Shown here: piece after piece, positions 8,863 to 21,163 of the stretch
Layout: each line of letters starts with the position of its first letter
How positions within the stretch are numbered: position 1 is the first letter of the stretch
DNA from: an uncultured Acidobacteriia bacterium
Lineage (GTDB): Bacteria > Acidobacteriota > Terriglobia > Bryobacterales > Bryobacteraceae
Assembly: GCA_903875575.1 (NCBI GenBank)
Contig: CAIQWJ010000010.1
Coordinates: 57,417-121,416 of the forward strand
Direction: 5' to 3'
DNA: 64,000 nt
Made by a program: the position numbers and the translations under genes
The notes under the pieces: model-generated
What the model was told of the DNA's origin: nothing
The model's database searches: none
What the model saw: the letters and a program-made list of their open reading frames with translations, nothing else

Positions 8863-11154
8863 ATGCAAAGAGATCGCAAAGAGTTTTTGTCGCAGCCAGG
8901 CCTGAGCGTGGGCGCGAATACAGGAGGAGCGCTGACTCGCCCCGTCCAGCCGGACGTCTCGGCGTCACCGCTTCTTGTGGCTCCGGACACCGATTCAGAG
9001 GCCCAGTTACCGCTCTCGCATTACCTATGGCTGATCCGGGCTCACTGGATCAAAATGTTGGTATTTGTGGCGTTCGCCGTCATCGCCACAGCCATGATCA
9101 CCGCCCGGCTGGAGGCGCAGTTCTCGGCAACTGCGAGCTTATATCTGGACCGCAACGCGGCCAAGAACCTGGTCGGACAGGATTTGCAGACTGGATCTGC
9201 GAACAAAGGCGACATTGACTCGTATATCCAATCCCAGATTCAGATTGCACTGAGCGATGAGGTCCTCCGGCCGGTTGCCGAGAAATTCGGATTGCGTGCG
9301 ATACCGAAAGACAATACGGAAGCCAGTCGACGCCTTGCTATTCGTCAAAACGAAGCTCCCGTTAAGTTAGCCGGCTTGGTGATTCAACGAGCGCCGAACA
9401 CCTACATGGTGACGATCACATACCGATCACCCGATGCCAATCGTGCGGCGGATGTGGCAAACGCAATTGCCGAGTCTTTTCTGAAGCAGACGGTTGAGAT
9501 GCGTATTCATTTGTCGAAGACGCTGACGGCCTACATCGAGAAGCAGCTCAACGATCTGCATGACAAAACCCAGGCATCGGAAGAGAAAGTGGCGATTCTG
9601 GAAAAGGAACTGGCTGTCATCAATCCTGATCAGAAGACCAGCATTGCGCAGGCGAAGCTTCAGCAGTTGACCACTGAATATACAAACGTCCAGTTGGATC
9701 GCGTCAAGGCTGAGTCTATCTACAACACTCTTCAGACTGGTACCCTTGACGCCGCGCTGGCGGCACCCCAGGGACTCAAGATCCCGGACGATCTTCTCAA
9801 ATTGAAAGATGCCGAACAGGTTTTCGATCAGGCCAAGCTGCGATACGGCACCAAAGCCGTCGAGTACGAGAGAGCGGAAGCCGCCGTAAAACAACTCAAG
9901 GACCAGATCGCCAAAGACGTCGCCAGCGTCCAGAGTCAGGCCCAATCCGATTACCAGAAACAAAAGAATCAGGAAGAACTGGTTTCCACCCAGCTTGCCA
10001 CAGCCAAAGCCGAATACGATCAGCTGAACATGCGCATGCTTGACTACCAGTCGGCGAAAAACGAGGCCTTGCAGGATCGCACCCTCTACGACGAACTCGT
10101 CAAGAAAGTCCACGAGAACGATATCAACGCCGGCTTTAACAATGACGTGGTCCGCATCGCAGAGCATGCCCTGCCTGCGGCAACACAGGTTTACCCACGA
10201 CCCGTTCTCAACCTGGCCGTCGCCTTTCTCGTCTCCACCCTCCTCGCCTTTGTCGGCGTAGTCGGCATGGATCGCGTTGACACGACCGTCCGGAATCCCG
10301 AGCAGATCGCCCACACTCTGAAGGCCCGCGTCATCGGTGGTCTGCCGATGATGAAAAAATGGCGCGCAACCCCCGGCCTGGCTCTCCTTCGCGATGCTGC
10401 TTTGACGGAAGGCGCGTCAGGGGCAGACGGCAAGGCCGTTCAAACCCGCGCGCAGCTTACAGGCTTCGAAGAAGCCGTTCGCACGCTCCGCAACTCCATC
10501 ATGCTGTCCGATTTTGACCGGCGCCTGAAGTGCATCCTCATGACCAGCGCCTCGCCCTCCGAAGGCAAATCGACGGTCGCGGCCCACCTCGCCATTGCGC
10601 ACGCCGAGCAGGGCCACAAGACCCTGCTGCTCGATGGCGATATGCGCCGTCCCAGTATGCACAAGTTGTTCGGTGTGGAGAACCTCGTCGGACTATCCAA
10701 AGTCCTCGAGCACGGCACGGATTGGCATGAGGTGCTCCTCCAGCCACGGGCGGATCTGGAATTGAAGATCATGCCAGCCGGTCCCTCCACCCGTCGCGCC
10801 GCCGATCTCGTCGGACAGGTTCTCCCGAGGCTTCTCGATCAGGCCCGCGAAGAATTCGACCTTGTCATTCTCGACGCACCGCCGCTGCTCGGCTTCCCTG
10901 AGCCGCTTCAGATGGCTGCTGCCGTAGATGGCGTCATCATCGTCACACGTGCCGGTCAGACCGAACGCCGCGCTGTTGCCGCAGTTCTCAATACCCTCAG
11001 TCACCTGCGGGCAAATGTCATTGGCCTCGTTCTCAACGAAGTCCGGAATGACATGGGTGCCGGTTACTACTACTACGGTTACGGCTACTATGGCAAGAAT
11101 TACGGTAAGTACTACACTGACCGTAAAGACGAGAAGAGCGTCGCTAAAACATAG
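8863..11154 (+). CDS. Wzc-type polysaccharide co-polymerase and BY-kinase
   Basis: A 763-residue inner-membrane protein. Order: N-terminal Wzz domain with a TM helix near residues 60-85, a long periplasmic coiled coil (about 220-400), a second TM near 445-470, then a cytoplasmic tyrosine-kinase domain (about 540-740). The kinase has Walker A (SASPSEGKST, about 564-573), Walker A' (LLLDGDMRRP) and Walker B (LVILDAPPLLG). The tail is Tyr-rich (YYYYGYGYYG and further Tyr), the usual autophosphorylation cluster. It controls polymer length and export with the Wza-like protein, 29 bp upstream in the same operon. A strong terminator follows. Confidence 0.9.
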   Translation: MQRDRKEFLSQPGLSVGANTGGALTRPVQPDVSASPLLVAPDTDSEAQLPLSHYLWLIRAHWIKMLVFVAFAVIATAMITARLEAQFSATASLYLDRNAAKNLVGQDLQTGSANKGDIDSYIQSQIQIALSDEVLRPVAEKFGLRAIPKDNTEASRRLAIRQNEAPVKLAGLVIQRAPNTYMVTITYRSPDANRAADVANAIAESFLKQTVEMRIHLSKTLTAYIEKQLNDLHDKTQASEEKVAILEKELAVINPDQKTSIAQAKLQQLTTEYTNVQLDRVKAESIYNTLQTGTLDAALAAPQGLKIPDDLLKLKDAEQVFDQAKLRYGTKAVEYERAEAAVKQLKDQIAKDVASVQSQAQSDYQKQKNQEELVSTQLATAKAEYDQLNMRMLDYQSAKNEALQDRTLYDELVKKVHENDINAGFNNDVVRIAEHALPAATQVYPRPVLNLAVAFLVSTLLAFVGVVGMDRVDTTVRNPEQIAHTLKARVIGGLPMMKKWRATPGLALLRDAALTEGASGADGKAVQTRAQLTGFEEAVRTLRNSIMLSDFDRRLKCILMTSASPSEGKSTVAAHLAIAHAEQGHKTLLLDGDMRRPSMHKLFGVENLVGLSKVLEHGTDWHEVLLQPRADLELKIMPAGPSTRRAADLVGQVLPRLLDQAREEFDLVILDAPPLLGFPEPLQMAAAVDGVIIVTRAGQTERRAVAAVLNTLSHLRANVIGLVLNEVRNDMGAGYYYYGYGYYGKNYGKYYTDRKDEKSVAKT

Positions 11155-11184
11155 AAAACACTGCTATCAGCAAGCTGCTTTGCC

Positions 11185-11212
11185 ATGGGCTCCGGAGCTT
11201 TCCGGAGCCCAT
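11185..11212 (+). terminator. Terminator at the end of the exopolysaccharide operon
   Basis: Perfect 12-bp stem ATGGGCTCCGGA (11185-11196) / TCCGGAGCCCAT (11201-11212) with a GCTT loop, followed by ttgttttc. It ends the operon 30 bp after the kinase stop and faces the end of the PilZ gene. Confidence 0.85.
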
Positions 11213-11219
11213 TTGTTTT

Positions 11220-11699
11220 CTACTCGCCAGAATCCCGGCTTAGCGCTGCGAATTCCTGCTCGTGCGCCTCCGCCGCCAATCCGAGTTGCCGCAGACTGAC
11301 CAGATGCTGCGGCACCACCACACGCGTCGACCACGGTGTATCGTTTGAAAACCGCAGGCCGATAAAGTACGTGTCATCCCGGAACGTGCAATAGCAAACA
11401 TGTCCGTAAAAAGGCGTGGCGCCCACGGTGAGCATGACAATCGAGCCGACGGGTACAGGCTCTTCCAGCTGAACGCACCCTCCCAATGGCGAAATATCCT
11501 CCAGCAGTGCCTGTTCGGACCGGACTACCCCGTAATCAGAACCTGCCGCCTCGCGCCACTGCCCCTCATTGCGTTGCTCGCCAGCCTCTCCCGGACCCGG
11601 ATTGCCAGGTGCAATCGCTCTCAGGCCGTTATCTGTCAGCCAATCGAGTTGCACCAGGTCCGCGCAGAGAAAACGCCCTTCCAAACGCCTGTTGTCCAT
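11220..11699 (-). CDS. PilZ-domain protein
   Basis: A 159-residue protein. It starts MDNRRLEGRF, an RxxxR-like motif, and later has LLEDISPLGGCV, the D/NxSxxG part of the PilZ signature, followed by beta strands (VMLTVGATPFYGHVCYCTFR then DDTYFIGLRF). PilZ domains bind the second messenger c-di-GMP and often control exopolysaccharide or motility. Its place beside the exopolysaccharide operon fits this, although it is on the opposite strand. An insert of about 45 residues separates the two motifs, so binding to c-di-GMP is likely but not certain. Confidence 0.7.
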   Translation of the reverse strand: MDNRRLEGRFLCADLVQLDWLTDNGLRAIAPGNPGPGEAGEQRNEGQWREAAGSDYGVVRSEQALLEDISPLGGCVQLEEPVPVGSIVMLTVGATPFYGHVCYCTFRDDTYFIGLRFSNDTPWSTRVVVPQHLVSLRQLGLAAEAHEQEFAALSRDSGE

Positions 11700-11833
11700 A
11701 TGGATACCTTATCGGCACATTTGGGCGACCGTTGAGACACACGTGATCTGTTCTGGTACTCGCCAGCCTGGAATCAGGCCGGAGGACGGAATTCCTTCAG
11801 TACACCGCTTCACAGGTATCCGCTCCTGTCAAC

Positions 11834-11898
11834 TGGTGCCGCAAACCCTTTGCGGGCCACGCCGAGACTCATCCCGACGCCGGTTCACGGAGGAAATA
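11834..11898. repeat. REP-like double-hairpin element, copy A
   Basis: Two adjacent hairpins: CCGCAAA (11839-11845) with TTTGCGG (11849-11855), and GCCGAGA (11861-11867) with the partly wobble-paired TCCCGACGC. A conserved tail GGTTCACGG-GGAAATA follows. A second copy is at 52462-52523, where stem bases have changed on both sides so that pairing is kept. This suggests a dispersed structured repeat. It fills the gap between the PilZ gene and ribA. Confidence 0.6.
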
Positions 11899-11925
11899 TG
11901 TGTGTGGAGTTATGAAATGGCCAGC

Positions 11926-12585
11926 CTAAACCTGATCGAACAAGTGCCCCATCTTGTCGCGCTTGGTTCGCAGATATGCCTCGCTCGTGTCCACCGGTTC
12001 CGCGATGCACGGTACCCGGTCCGCCACGGTAACCCCGGCATCCTCCACCGCCTTCACCTTGCCCGGATTATTCGAAAGCAGCCGCACGGATCTAATCCCG
12101 AGATGCTGGAGAATCGCCCCGGGCAATAAATAACTGCGAAGATCACTCTCAAACCCCAACTGCTCGTTAGCCTCGACCGTATCCGCGCCCCTGTCCTGCA
12201 ATTCATACGCCCGAAGTTTGTTCATCAGGCCGATCCCCCGGCCCTCCTGCAACTCGTAAATGATCAGCCCACGCCCCTCCGCGCCAATGCGCCGGAAAGC
12301 GATCTCCAGCTGTGCGCGGCAATCGCAGCGCAGACTGTGAAACGCGTCGCCCGTCAGACATTGTGAATGTATCCGCAGCAGAGGTGACTTCTCCTCCGCA
12401 TCCATCCCGCCTCGCAGATCTCCCATCGCCAACACCGCCGCCTCTTCCACGATTTCCGTCTCGGTCCCATCCGCCTTCGTCACGCGAAAGTGCCCCTCAA
12501 AACCGTAGATCCGAAACTGGCCGAATTCCGAAGGAAAACTGGCCTCGGCGGCCTGGACAAGTGTAAAAGCGGGTGTGGGGTTCAT
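11926..12585 (-). CDS. ribA: GTP cyclohydrolase II
   Basis: RibA opens the imidazole ring of GTP, the first step of riboflavin synthesis. The protein (about 219 residues from the ATG at 12583-12585) has the zinc motif with SQCLTGD and RCDCRAQLE (Cys-x10-Cys-x-Cys), the catalytic/GTP motif YELQEGRGIGLMNKLRAYEL, and LLSNNPGKV near residue 160. Length fits the monofunctional enzyme (about 200); no DHBP synthase domain is attached. A GTG at 12622-12624 would add 13 unconserved residues. The gene is alone and divergent from the histidine kinase. No FMN riboswitch was seen upstream. Confidence 0.92.
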   Translation of the reverse strand: MNPTPAFTLVQAAEASFPSEFGQFRIYGFEGHFRVTKADGTETEIVEEAAVLAMGDLRGGMDAEEKSPLLRIHSQCLTGDAFHSLRCDCRAQLEIAFRRIGAEGRGLIIYELQEGRGIGLMNKLRAYELQDRGADTVEANEQLGFESDLRSYLLPGAILQHLGIRSVRLLSNNPGKVKAVEDAGVTVADRVPCIAEPVDTSEAYLRTKRDKMGHLFDQV

Positions 12586-12638
12586 GTAGATAGATGGCGG
12601 ACCACCGGATGTACCGGCGTTCACGGACGGCGTTTCGC

Positions 12639-12697
12639 GCTGAACCGATCAGCCGGGTTCAGCACGCCGGGTCGAATACGCTAAATTCAATTATAAT
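12639..12697. promoter_or_regulatory. Promoter/inverted repeat between ribA and the kinase gene
   Basis: The divergent gap holds an inverted repeat GCTGAACC (12639-12646) / GGTTCAGC (12656-12663) and a perfect -10 box TATAAT at 12692-12697, 9 bp before the GTG of the plus-strand kinase. The box so close to the start suggests a very short or absent leader. No good -35 box was found. Confidence 0.4.
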
Positions 12698-12706
12698 GAG
12701 CACCCG

Positions 12707-14017
12707 GTGAAGGACCAACTCATTACACTGCTCGTCAAGGTCGGCGCCATCGCCGCACTGTCGAGTTTCGGCGTCCGGAGCTCGGCCATCAAACGCATGC
12801 TCCTCCGCGAAGAACGCACGCTCGATCAGCGCGTGCGCCTGTCTCTCTGGTTTGCCGGCCTGTTCGCCCCCGGCGAAATCATCCGCATTGTCGCCCCAGA
12901 CTACCGTGCGCTCGATCTCGGCCTCGAAGGAGCCCTGCTCGCCGGCATCATGGGCGGCTACGTCAGCGGCATGCTGGCAGGCATTCTTCTCGCCATCCCC
13001 GCTGCCATGAACGGTGAATACTTAGCCCTGCCCTTCTACGCAGCCGCGGGCCTCGGCGGCGGCCTGCTCCGTGATTCCTCATCCAGTCCGGATGACGTCT
13101 GGCGTTTCTCTCCCTTCCCCGATGTCAATCTCTACCGCATCTTCGAGCCGGGCAGGGAACTCCGTAGCGCCATGTTTCATGCCTACTTCTCCATCGGCGT
13201 TCTCGTAGCTGAATTCCTTCGCCAGGCCCTCGGCCGCGAATTCGGCGGCCGGCATTTACTCTTCACCACCGCCACCTGGGGCGAGGATCCATGGCTGCTC
13301 TTCGGCGCTTACCTTTCCACCTATTTCTGCATCACCATCCCGCTCAAGGTCTGGAACAGCACCCGCAATGAGGCACGCCTGGAAGAACAGGCCCGCCTCC
13401 TCCTCTCCGCCCGTCTCGAAACTCTGGCCAGTCAAATCAATCCGCACTTCCTCTTCAATACCCTCAACTCGATTGCCTCGCTCACCCGCATCGACCCCGA
13501 ACGCGCCCGCACCATGGTCGTCCAGCTCGCCCGCATCATGCGCCGCCGCCTGCGCAGCCAGGACCACTTTTCTCCCCTTCGGGACGAAATGGACTTCATC
13601 GACGACTATCTGGCAATAGAACTTGAACGCTTCGGCGACAAACTGCGCGTGGTCCGGGAGATTGACCCCTTCGCCGTCGATCTCCCCGTGCCCAGCATGA
13701 TCCTTCAGCCGCTGGTAGAAAACTCCATCAAGCACGGCATCGCCGAAAAGGTCGATGGCGGCACCATCACGCTCCGTGCACGGCGAGTGCGGGATCGCCT
13801 CATGATTGAAGTCGAAGACGATGGCGTGGGTATCCCCGAGGCAAAACAAGCCGACCCGCCGGGCTCCGGCATCGGCGTCAGCAACGTTCGCGAGCGCCTC
13901 CTGGTCCTCTATGGCGATGATCACGACATGGTCATCACCAGCGCCGCCGGCCGCGGTACCCGCATTGTCATCGAAATACCAGCTCAGCCACCCGCCACAG
14001 GCAAAAGCACGCCGTGA
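12707..14017 (+). CDS. LytS/YehU-type sensor histidine kinase
   Basis: A 436-residue kinase starting at GTG 12707. The N-terminal half has about five or six hydrophobic segments. A short coiled linker leads to the His_kinase domain with LASQINPHFLFNTLNSIASL (phosphorylated His in the NPHFLFN motif, about residue 246) and a HATPase_c domain (about 330-425) with the N box PLVENSIKHGI and the G1 box EDDGVGIP. This family usually works with a LytTR response regulator, but none is encoded next to it here. The signal is unknown. Confidence 0.85.
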   Translation: MKDQLITLLVKVGAIAALSSFGVRSSAIKRMLLREERTLDQRVRLSLWFAGLFAPGEIIRIVAPDYRALDLGLEGALLAGIMGGYVSGMLAGILLAIPAAMNGEYLALPFYAAAGLGGGLLRDSSSSPDDVWRFSPFPDVNLYRIFEPGRELRSAMFHAYFSIGVLVAEFLRQALGREFGGRHLLFTTATWGEDPWLLFGAYLSTYFCITIPLKVWNSTRNEARLEEQARLLLSARLETLASQINPHFLFNTLNSIASLTRIDPERARTMVVQLARIMRRRLRSQDHFSPLRDEMDFIDDYLAIELERFGDKLRVVREIDPFAVDLPVPSMILQPLVENSIKHGIAEKVDGGTITLRARRVRDRLMIEVEDDGVGIPEAKQADPPGSGIGVSNVRERLLVLYGDDHDMVITSAAGRGTRIVIEIPAQPPATGKSTP

Positions 14018-14173
14018 CGTCGCCCTGAAAACCCCCAGACAGTGTATTTCGTCCGGCCCGGACGTCCGTTACGGACCATATTTCCTGAGCCTGGTTTGCT
14101 CCAAAAATGTCCCCTATGGTAACGTAAAGATTGCCCGTTTTGGGGTTCCGTAGTTCCTGCATACTTCTCAATC

Positions 14174-14623
14174 ATGGACAAACTGTTACACGACTTAGGC
14201 GGAATTGTGCTGAACGCACTGCCGACGTCGATAATCGTACTGATTCTGGCTATTTTTGTGAAGCAATTCTATCTGAAGCCGCTCGACGCGGTTCTGGCCG
14301 AGCGCTTCCGTCTGACTGAAGGCGCGCGTAAAGCCGCCGAAGCCGGTCTCGAATCCGCCGGCAACCGCATCGCCCAGTACGAAGCCGCCATCGAAAAGGC
14401 GCGGGGCGAGATTTACGCGGAACAGGCTGAATTTCTTCGCAAACTGCACGCCGATCAGTCCGCCAAAGCACAGGAAGCGAAAGCGACCTCAGATTCTACC
14501 CTGGCCGCCGTTCGGTTGGCACTCGCCGCTGAAGCCAATGCCGCCCGTCAGGGACTCGCTGAACAAAGCGACCTGCTGGCGTCTGAAATCGCCAATTCCG
14601 TACTGGCCCGGAGGGTCTCATGA
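14174..14623 (+). CDS. atpF: ATP synthase F0 subunit b' (or b)
   Basis: A 149-residue protein with one N-terminal TM helix (ALPTSIIVLILAIFVKQFYL) followed by a long charged helix rich in Ala/Glu/Lys, the form of the F0 peripheral stalk. It is the first of two such genes in the operon, so the pair probably forms a b/b' heterodimer. Its ORF overlaps the next gene by 4 bp (ATGA). The usual upstream atpB (a) and atpE (c) genes are absent. Confidence 0.85.
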   Translation: MDKLLHDLGGIVLNALPTSIIVLILAIFVKQFYLKPLDAVLAERFRLTEGARKAAEAGLESAGNRIAQYEAAIEKARGEIYAEQAEFLRKLHADQSAKAQEAKATSDSTLAAVRLALAAEANAARQGLAEQSDLLASEIANSVLARRVS

Positions 14624-15126
14624 TGCTGGCCGAAGAAGTCAGCGAACTTTGGAAGTGGCCGAATTTCCTGCTGTTGGCTGGGCTGCTCGGCTACATGATC
14701 AAGAAGCATGTTCCGGCACTGCTCTCCAGTCGCTCGCAGCAGATTCGCGAAGGCCTCGAAGCCGGCGAAAAAGCGAAGGCGGAAGCCGATGCCCGCGCCG
14801 CCGCAGTCGACGCCAAAATGGCCAATCTGGATCGTGAAATTGCGGAACTCCGAGCCGGTGCCAAAGCCGACCTCGAACGTGAAGCTGATCGTATTCGCCG
14901 CGAAGCCACGGCCGAACTGAGCCGTATCGAACAACACACCGCCATGGAGATCGTCTCCCTCGGCAAGCAGGCTCGCCTGGAGCTTCGTCAGCACGCCGCC
15001 GCGCTGGCCATGGACCTTGCGGAACAAAAGATTCGCGGTCGCATGACGCCGGAAGTCCACGCTACCCTCTTGGGCAACTTTGAAGGCGACATGTCCGCCC
15101 GCAACCAGGGAGGCCTGACGCAATGA
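14620..15126 (+). CDS. atpF: ATP synthase F0 subunit b
   Basis: A 168-residue protein with an N-terminal hydrophobic helix (LWKWPNFLLLAGLLGYMIKK) and a long polar coiled-coil region. It is the second stator-stalk subunit and connects F0 with F1 through the delta subunit. It overlaps the previous gene and the following delta gene by 4 bp each, typical translational coupling. It resembles the first b-type gene in form but not in detail, so it is a paralogous pair rather than a fresh duplication. Confidence 0.88.
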   Translation: MMLAEEVSELWKWPNFLLLAGLLGYMIKKHVPALLSSRSQQIREGLEAGEKAKAEADARAAAVDAKMANLDREIAELRAGAKADLEREADRIRREATAELSRIEQHTAMEIVSLGKQARLELRQHAAALAMDLAEQKIRGRMTPEVHATLLGNFEGDMSARNQGGLTQ

Positions 15127-15680
15127 CCTCCGCCACCATAGTCAATCGTTACGCCAGCGCGTTGGCCGATGTCGTCATCGCTCCGAATTCCGTCGTAACT
15201 CCCGCCGAAGCCGTGGCCCAGTTGCGTAGTTTCTATGCCTCGGCTAGCGCCGTTCCGGAACTCCAGATGGTCTTGGCCTCTCCCGCAGTTCCGAAGGCCC
15301 GAAAACGAGTCGTGATCCGCGCCATCGCCTCTGCGATGGGGATCAAACAGATTCTCTTGAATTTCCTGCTCGTCCTGAGCGACCGCCGGCGCTGGGATGC
15401 GTTGCGCGAAGTGATTGACTCTCTCGAGTCGGTGCTGGACGAACATATGGGTTTTGAGCGCGCGGAAGTTCGTTCCGCTTACGCGCTCAGTGATGCGCAA
15501 ACGGAAGAATTGTCGCGCGAATTGACACGCGTCGCGGGGCGGAATGTACGGCTGCAGCTGGTCGTCGACCCCACCCTGATCGGCGGCGTGACGGCGCGCG
15601 TGGGTTCCACGGTATATGACGGCAGCGTGCGGGGAAGTCTGGCGAAAATGCGCCGGAGCCTTGCCGCAAATCGGTATTAG
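15123..15680 (+). CDS. atpH: ATP synthase F1 subunit delta
   Basis: A 185-residue protein of the OSCP/delta family: N-terminal six-helix-type region beginning with VNRYASALADVV, and a C-terminal part with VVDPTLIGGVTARVGSTVYD followed by GSVRGSLAKMRRSL, the conserved delta signature. It links the stator stalk to the top of F1. It starts at ATG 15123 inside the stop of subunit b. Confidence 0.92.
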   Translation: MTSATIVNRYASALADVVIAPNSVVTPAEAVAQLRSFYASASAVPELQMVLASPAVPKARKRVVIRAIASAMGIKQILLNFLLVLSDRRRWDALREVIDSLESVLDEHMGFERAEVRSAYALSDAQTEELSRELTRVAGRNVRLQLVVDPTLIGGVTARVGSTVYDGSVRGSLAKMRRSLAANRY

Positions 15681-17216
<1,536 letters not shown>

Positions 17217-17237
17217 CGCCCAAAGCGCAGCGATACC

Positions 17238-18119
17238 ATGCCGAGTCTGATAGATTTCCGGCGGCGCATACGCTCCGTCAAAAACACGCAGCAGATCACC
17301 AAGGCCATGAAAATGGTCTCGGCGGCCAAACTGCGCCGCGCCCAGGAACGCGTGATCGCGGCCCGTCCCTATGCCGCCCGCATGCGCGAAATGCTCGCGA
17401 ATCTTTCGCAGGCCGCGCAGTCGGACGAACGCGCGTCGGAAAGCGCCTGGCTCGCCCAGCGCGAACCGAAGAATATCGATCTCGTCCTGGTCACCAGCGA
17501 CAAAGGTCTCGCGGGCGCGTTCAATTCCAATCTGATCAAGGCCTCGCAGCGTTTCATCGCCGAACATCCCGGCGCGAAAATCTCGCTCACTCTGGTCGGC
17601 CGCAAAGGCCGCGATTTTTACAAGCGCCGCAATGCCGAAATCGTCGGTGAATACGTCAACATCCTCGCCAAGCCCACCTATGCGGATGCCGCCGGTGTCG
17701 CGAAGGAAATCATTCGCCGTTATCGCGCAGGCGAAACCGACGCCGTCTACGTCATCAACAACGATTTTAAGAGCGTCATGACCCAGACCCTCTCGGTCAT
17801 GCAGTTGCTCCCAGTCAACCTGGAAGCTCCTGCCGGCGCCACCGCCGCACCGGCCGCCACGCTCGACTACATCTACGAACAGTCGCCGCTCGACATGCTG
17901 GAGCAACTCATGCCCCGCTATGTCGAAGTGGCCATCTTCCGCTCCATGCTGGAAACCGGCGCAGCTGAACATGCCGCCCGTATGACGGCCATGGATTCGG
18001 CATCGTCCAACGCAAAAGACGTGATTGAAGCCCTCACGCTGTACATGAACCGCGTACGGCAGGCCGCCATCACCAAGGAAATTATCGAAGTCGTCAGCGG
18101 CGCGGCCGCCGCGGGCTAA
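17238..18119 (+). CDS. atpG: ATP synthase F1 subunit gamma
   Basis: A 293-residue rotor subunit. The N-terminus (LIDFRRRIRSVKNTQQITKA, then MKMVSAAKLRRAQ) and the C-terminal helix (MTAMDSASSNAKDVIEALTL, then YMNRVRQAAITKEIIEVVSG) are the two helices of the central coiled coil that turn inside the alpha/beta hexamer. It is 21 bp after atpA. Confidence 0.96.
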   Translation: MPSLIDFRRRIRSVKNTQQITKAMKMVSAAKLRRAQERVIAARPYAARMREMLANLSQAAQSDERASESAWLAQREPKNIDLVLVTSDKGLAGAFNSNLIKASQRFIAEHPGAKISLTLVGRKGRDFYKRRNAEIVGEYVNILAKPTYADAAGVAKEIIRRYRAGETDAVYVINNDFKSVMTQTLSVMQLLPVNLEAPAGATAAPAATLDYIYEQSPLDMLEQLMPRYVEVAIFRSMLETGAAEHAARMTAMDSASSNAKDVIEALTLYMNRVRQAAITKEIIEVVSGAAAAG

Positions 18120-19616
<1,497 letters not shown>

Positions 19617-19625
19617 CCGGGCACC

Positions 19626-20042
19626 ATGGCCGATACACTGCTGTTCCAGTTAGTCAGTCCCGAACGCCTCCTGGTGGAAACCCAGGTGACGGAAGTGCAG
19701 ATCCCGGCGCGCGAAGGCTATATCGGCGTGCTGCCGGGTCACGCGCCGCTGCTGTCGGAACTCAAGGCCGGCGGTGTGTTGACCTATCGGGCTGCCGATG
19801 GCGTGCAGAAAGTCGTCGCCGTGTATGGCGGTTTCGTCGAAGTGCTGGGCGACCGCGTACGCGTGCTGGCGGATTCGGCGGAGAATCGTGAAGAAATCGA
19901 CGTGACCGCCGCCCAGAAAGCCCTCGTTCAGGCGACGCAGGACATGAACAACATGCAGGGCGGTGCCGCCGATCCTGCAGTTGCGATGGATGAAGCCATG
20001 CGCGCCCAGGCGCGCGTGGACGCCGCTAGCGCCAAAGTCTAG
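19626..20042 (+). CDS. atpC: ATP synthase F1 subunit epsilon
   Basis: A 138-residue protein with the beta-sandwich N-terminal domain (FQLVSPERLLVETQVTEVQI, then PAREGYIGVLPGHAPLLSEL) and a short helical C-terminal part. It joins the rotor and inhibits ATP hydrolysis in this family. It ends the operon, 9 bp after atpD. No clear terminator was found directly behind it. Confidence 0.95.
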   Translation: MADTLLFQLVSPERLLVETQVTEVQIPAREGYIGVLPGHAPLLSELKAGGVLTYRAADGVQKVVAVYGGFVEVLGDRVRVLADSAENREEIDVTAAQKALVQATQDMNNMQGGAADPAVAMDEAMRAQARVDAASAKV

Positions 20043-20338
20043 CGAAATCGCTTGCTCGCGCCTCGCGGTGGGTAACATGTCTTCCCTAAGCGGGCTGCTT
20101 TTGGAAGGCCATTCCTGCAATCGTAATTCCTCCTGAAAATTAGCCGTTCGGCCCTCCTCGAACTCCGCAGGGACGGACCAGTGTGCGGCGCGCGCACGGG
20201 AGACTAACCTCGTCCCGAGAGGCTTTCAAGAGGTACATTTGGGTTTGTGGAAAAGCCTTTGAACGTCTGACAGCGATTAACCTTTCGGTTGGGGAGAAAT
20301 CCGGCCGTAGCAAGGGTTGACTGCATCCTGGAGGAAAA
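20043..20338. other. Intergenic region, no gene seen
   Basis: About 296 bp between atpC and the next gene. No convincing coding frame, RNA gene or strong hairpin was found. Its right end carries the ribosome binding site tggagg (about 20327-20332) for the gene at 20339, whose promoter must lie here. Confidence 0.4.
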
Positions 20339-21094
20339 ATGAAGTTGGCGATGCGTCCTGCGGGTATGTTGGGAATACTGGCACTGTCTCTTCAGACTGG
20401 CCTGATTGTTGCCCAGAATGGGGAGTTTGACGCTGCATCCGTAAGACACAGCGTACCCGGAGAGACTCGGTCATTAAAGAGCGACTCCAGTCGACTCATG
20501 TATACCAATGTGAGCCTGCGCGACTACTTGATCGAGGCATTCGGCGTCAGGGACTTTCAGGTGAGTGGACCTGATTGGCTCGTGCTTGAACGTTACGACA
20601 TCACCGCAACGTTGCCCGCGTCGTCCTCCCTGGAAGACAGAAACACTATGTTGCAAAAACTGTTGGTCTCGCGTTTTGGGATCTCGATGCATCGTGAAAA
20701 TCGCGATGTTCTGGTTTACGCATTGACGCTCGCAAGAAATGGTATGGGGCTTCACATATCAGGAGACCAGGTGAAGAGCAACATGCAAACCACAGATGGA
20801 GGGTTCTCGTTCTCTCACCTGACCGTGCGCCAGATCGTTTCGTATCTCACCTCGTTGCGGCTGGTTGATAGACCGGTCGTTGACCAGACCGCGAGTAATG
20901 GGGCCTACGACGTTGTGCTGCAGCTTTACCCTACTGGTCAGGAATTGATCGCCGCAATGAACAATGGGGCAGTAGCAATGGGTGGCCCTGTGGCCGCAGC
21001 CCTTAAAGAAAATGGCTTCCAGCTTGAACTGAAAAAGATGCCGTTCGAGATGTTGATAATCGATCGCGCGCAGAAAGTCCCCGTCGGGAATTAA
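20339..21094 (+). CDS. TIGR03435 / DUF3738 family protein
   Basis: A 251-residue secreted protein of the acidobacterial TIGR03435 family. It has a signal peptide (MKLAMRPAGMLGILALSLQT), then FDAASVRHS and the family pattern NVSLRDYLIEAFGVRDFQVS and GPDWLVLERYDITATLPASS. The C-terminal part contains the usual LTVRQIVSYLTSLRLVDRPV and VVDQTASNGAYDVVL, ending in FEMLIIDRAQKVPVGN. The function is unknown; members are expanded in Solibacter and relatives and often lie near sigma or sensor genes. SD tggagg precedes the ATG. Confidence 0.85.
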   Translation: MKLAMRPAGMLGILALSLQTGLIVAQNGEFDAASVRHSVPGETRSLKSDSSRLMYTNVSLRDYLIEAFGVRDFQVSGPDWLVLERYDITATLPASSSLEDRNTMLQKLLVSRFGISMHRENRDVLVYALTLARNGMGLHISGDQVKSNMQTTDGGFSFSHLTVRQIVSYLTSLRLVDRPVVDQTASNGAYDVVLQLYPTGQELIAAMNNGAVAMGGPVAAALKENGFQLELKKMPFEMLIIDRAQKVPVGN

Positions 21095-21163
21095 GATCTG
21101 TGGTGGACGTGCCGGAAAGCGCGCGGGTCAAAGGGAACACCGATCCTCGAACCGCGGGCCGTC

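Noticed and set aside
11740..11925. A riboswitch upstream of ribA (FMN or c-di-GMP type)
   Set aside because: The hairpins here lie at the 3' end of ribA, which is on the minus strand, and lack the conserved FMN or GEMM bases. The second copy near 52462 shows that it is a dispersed repeat.
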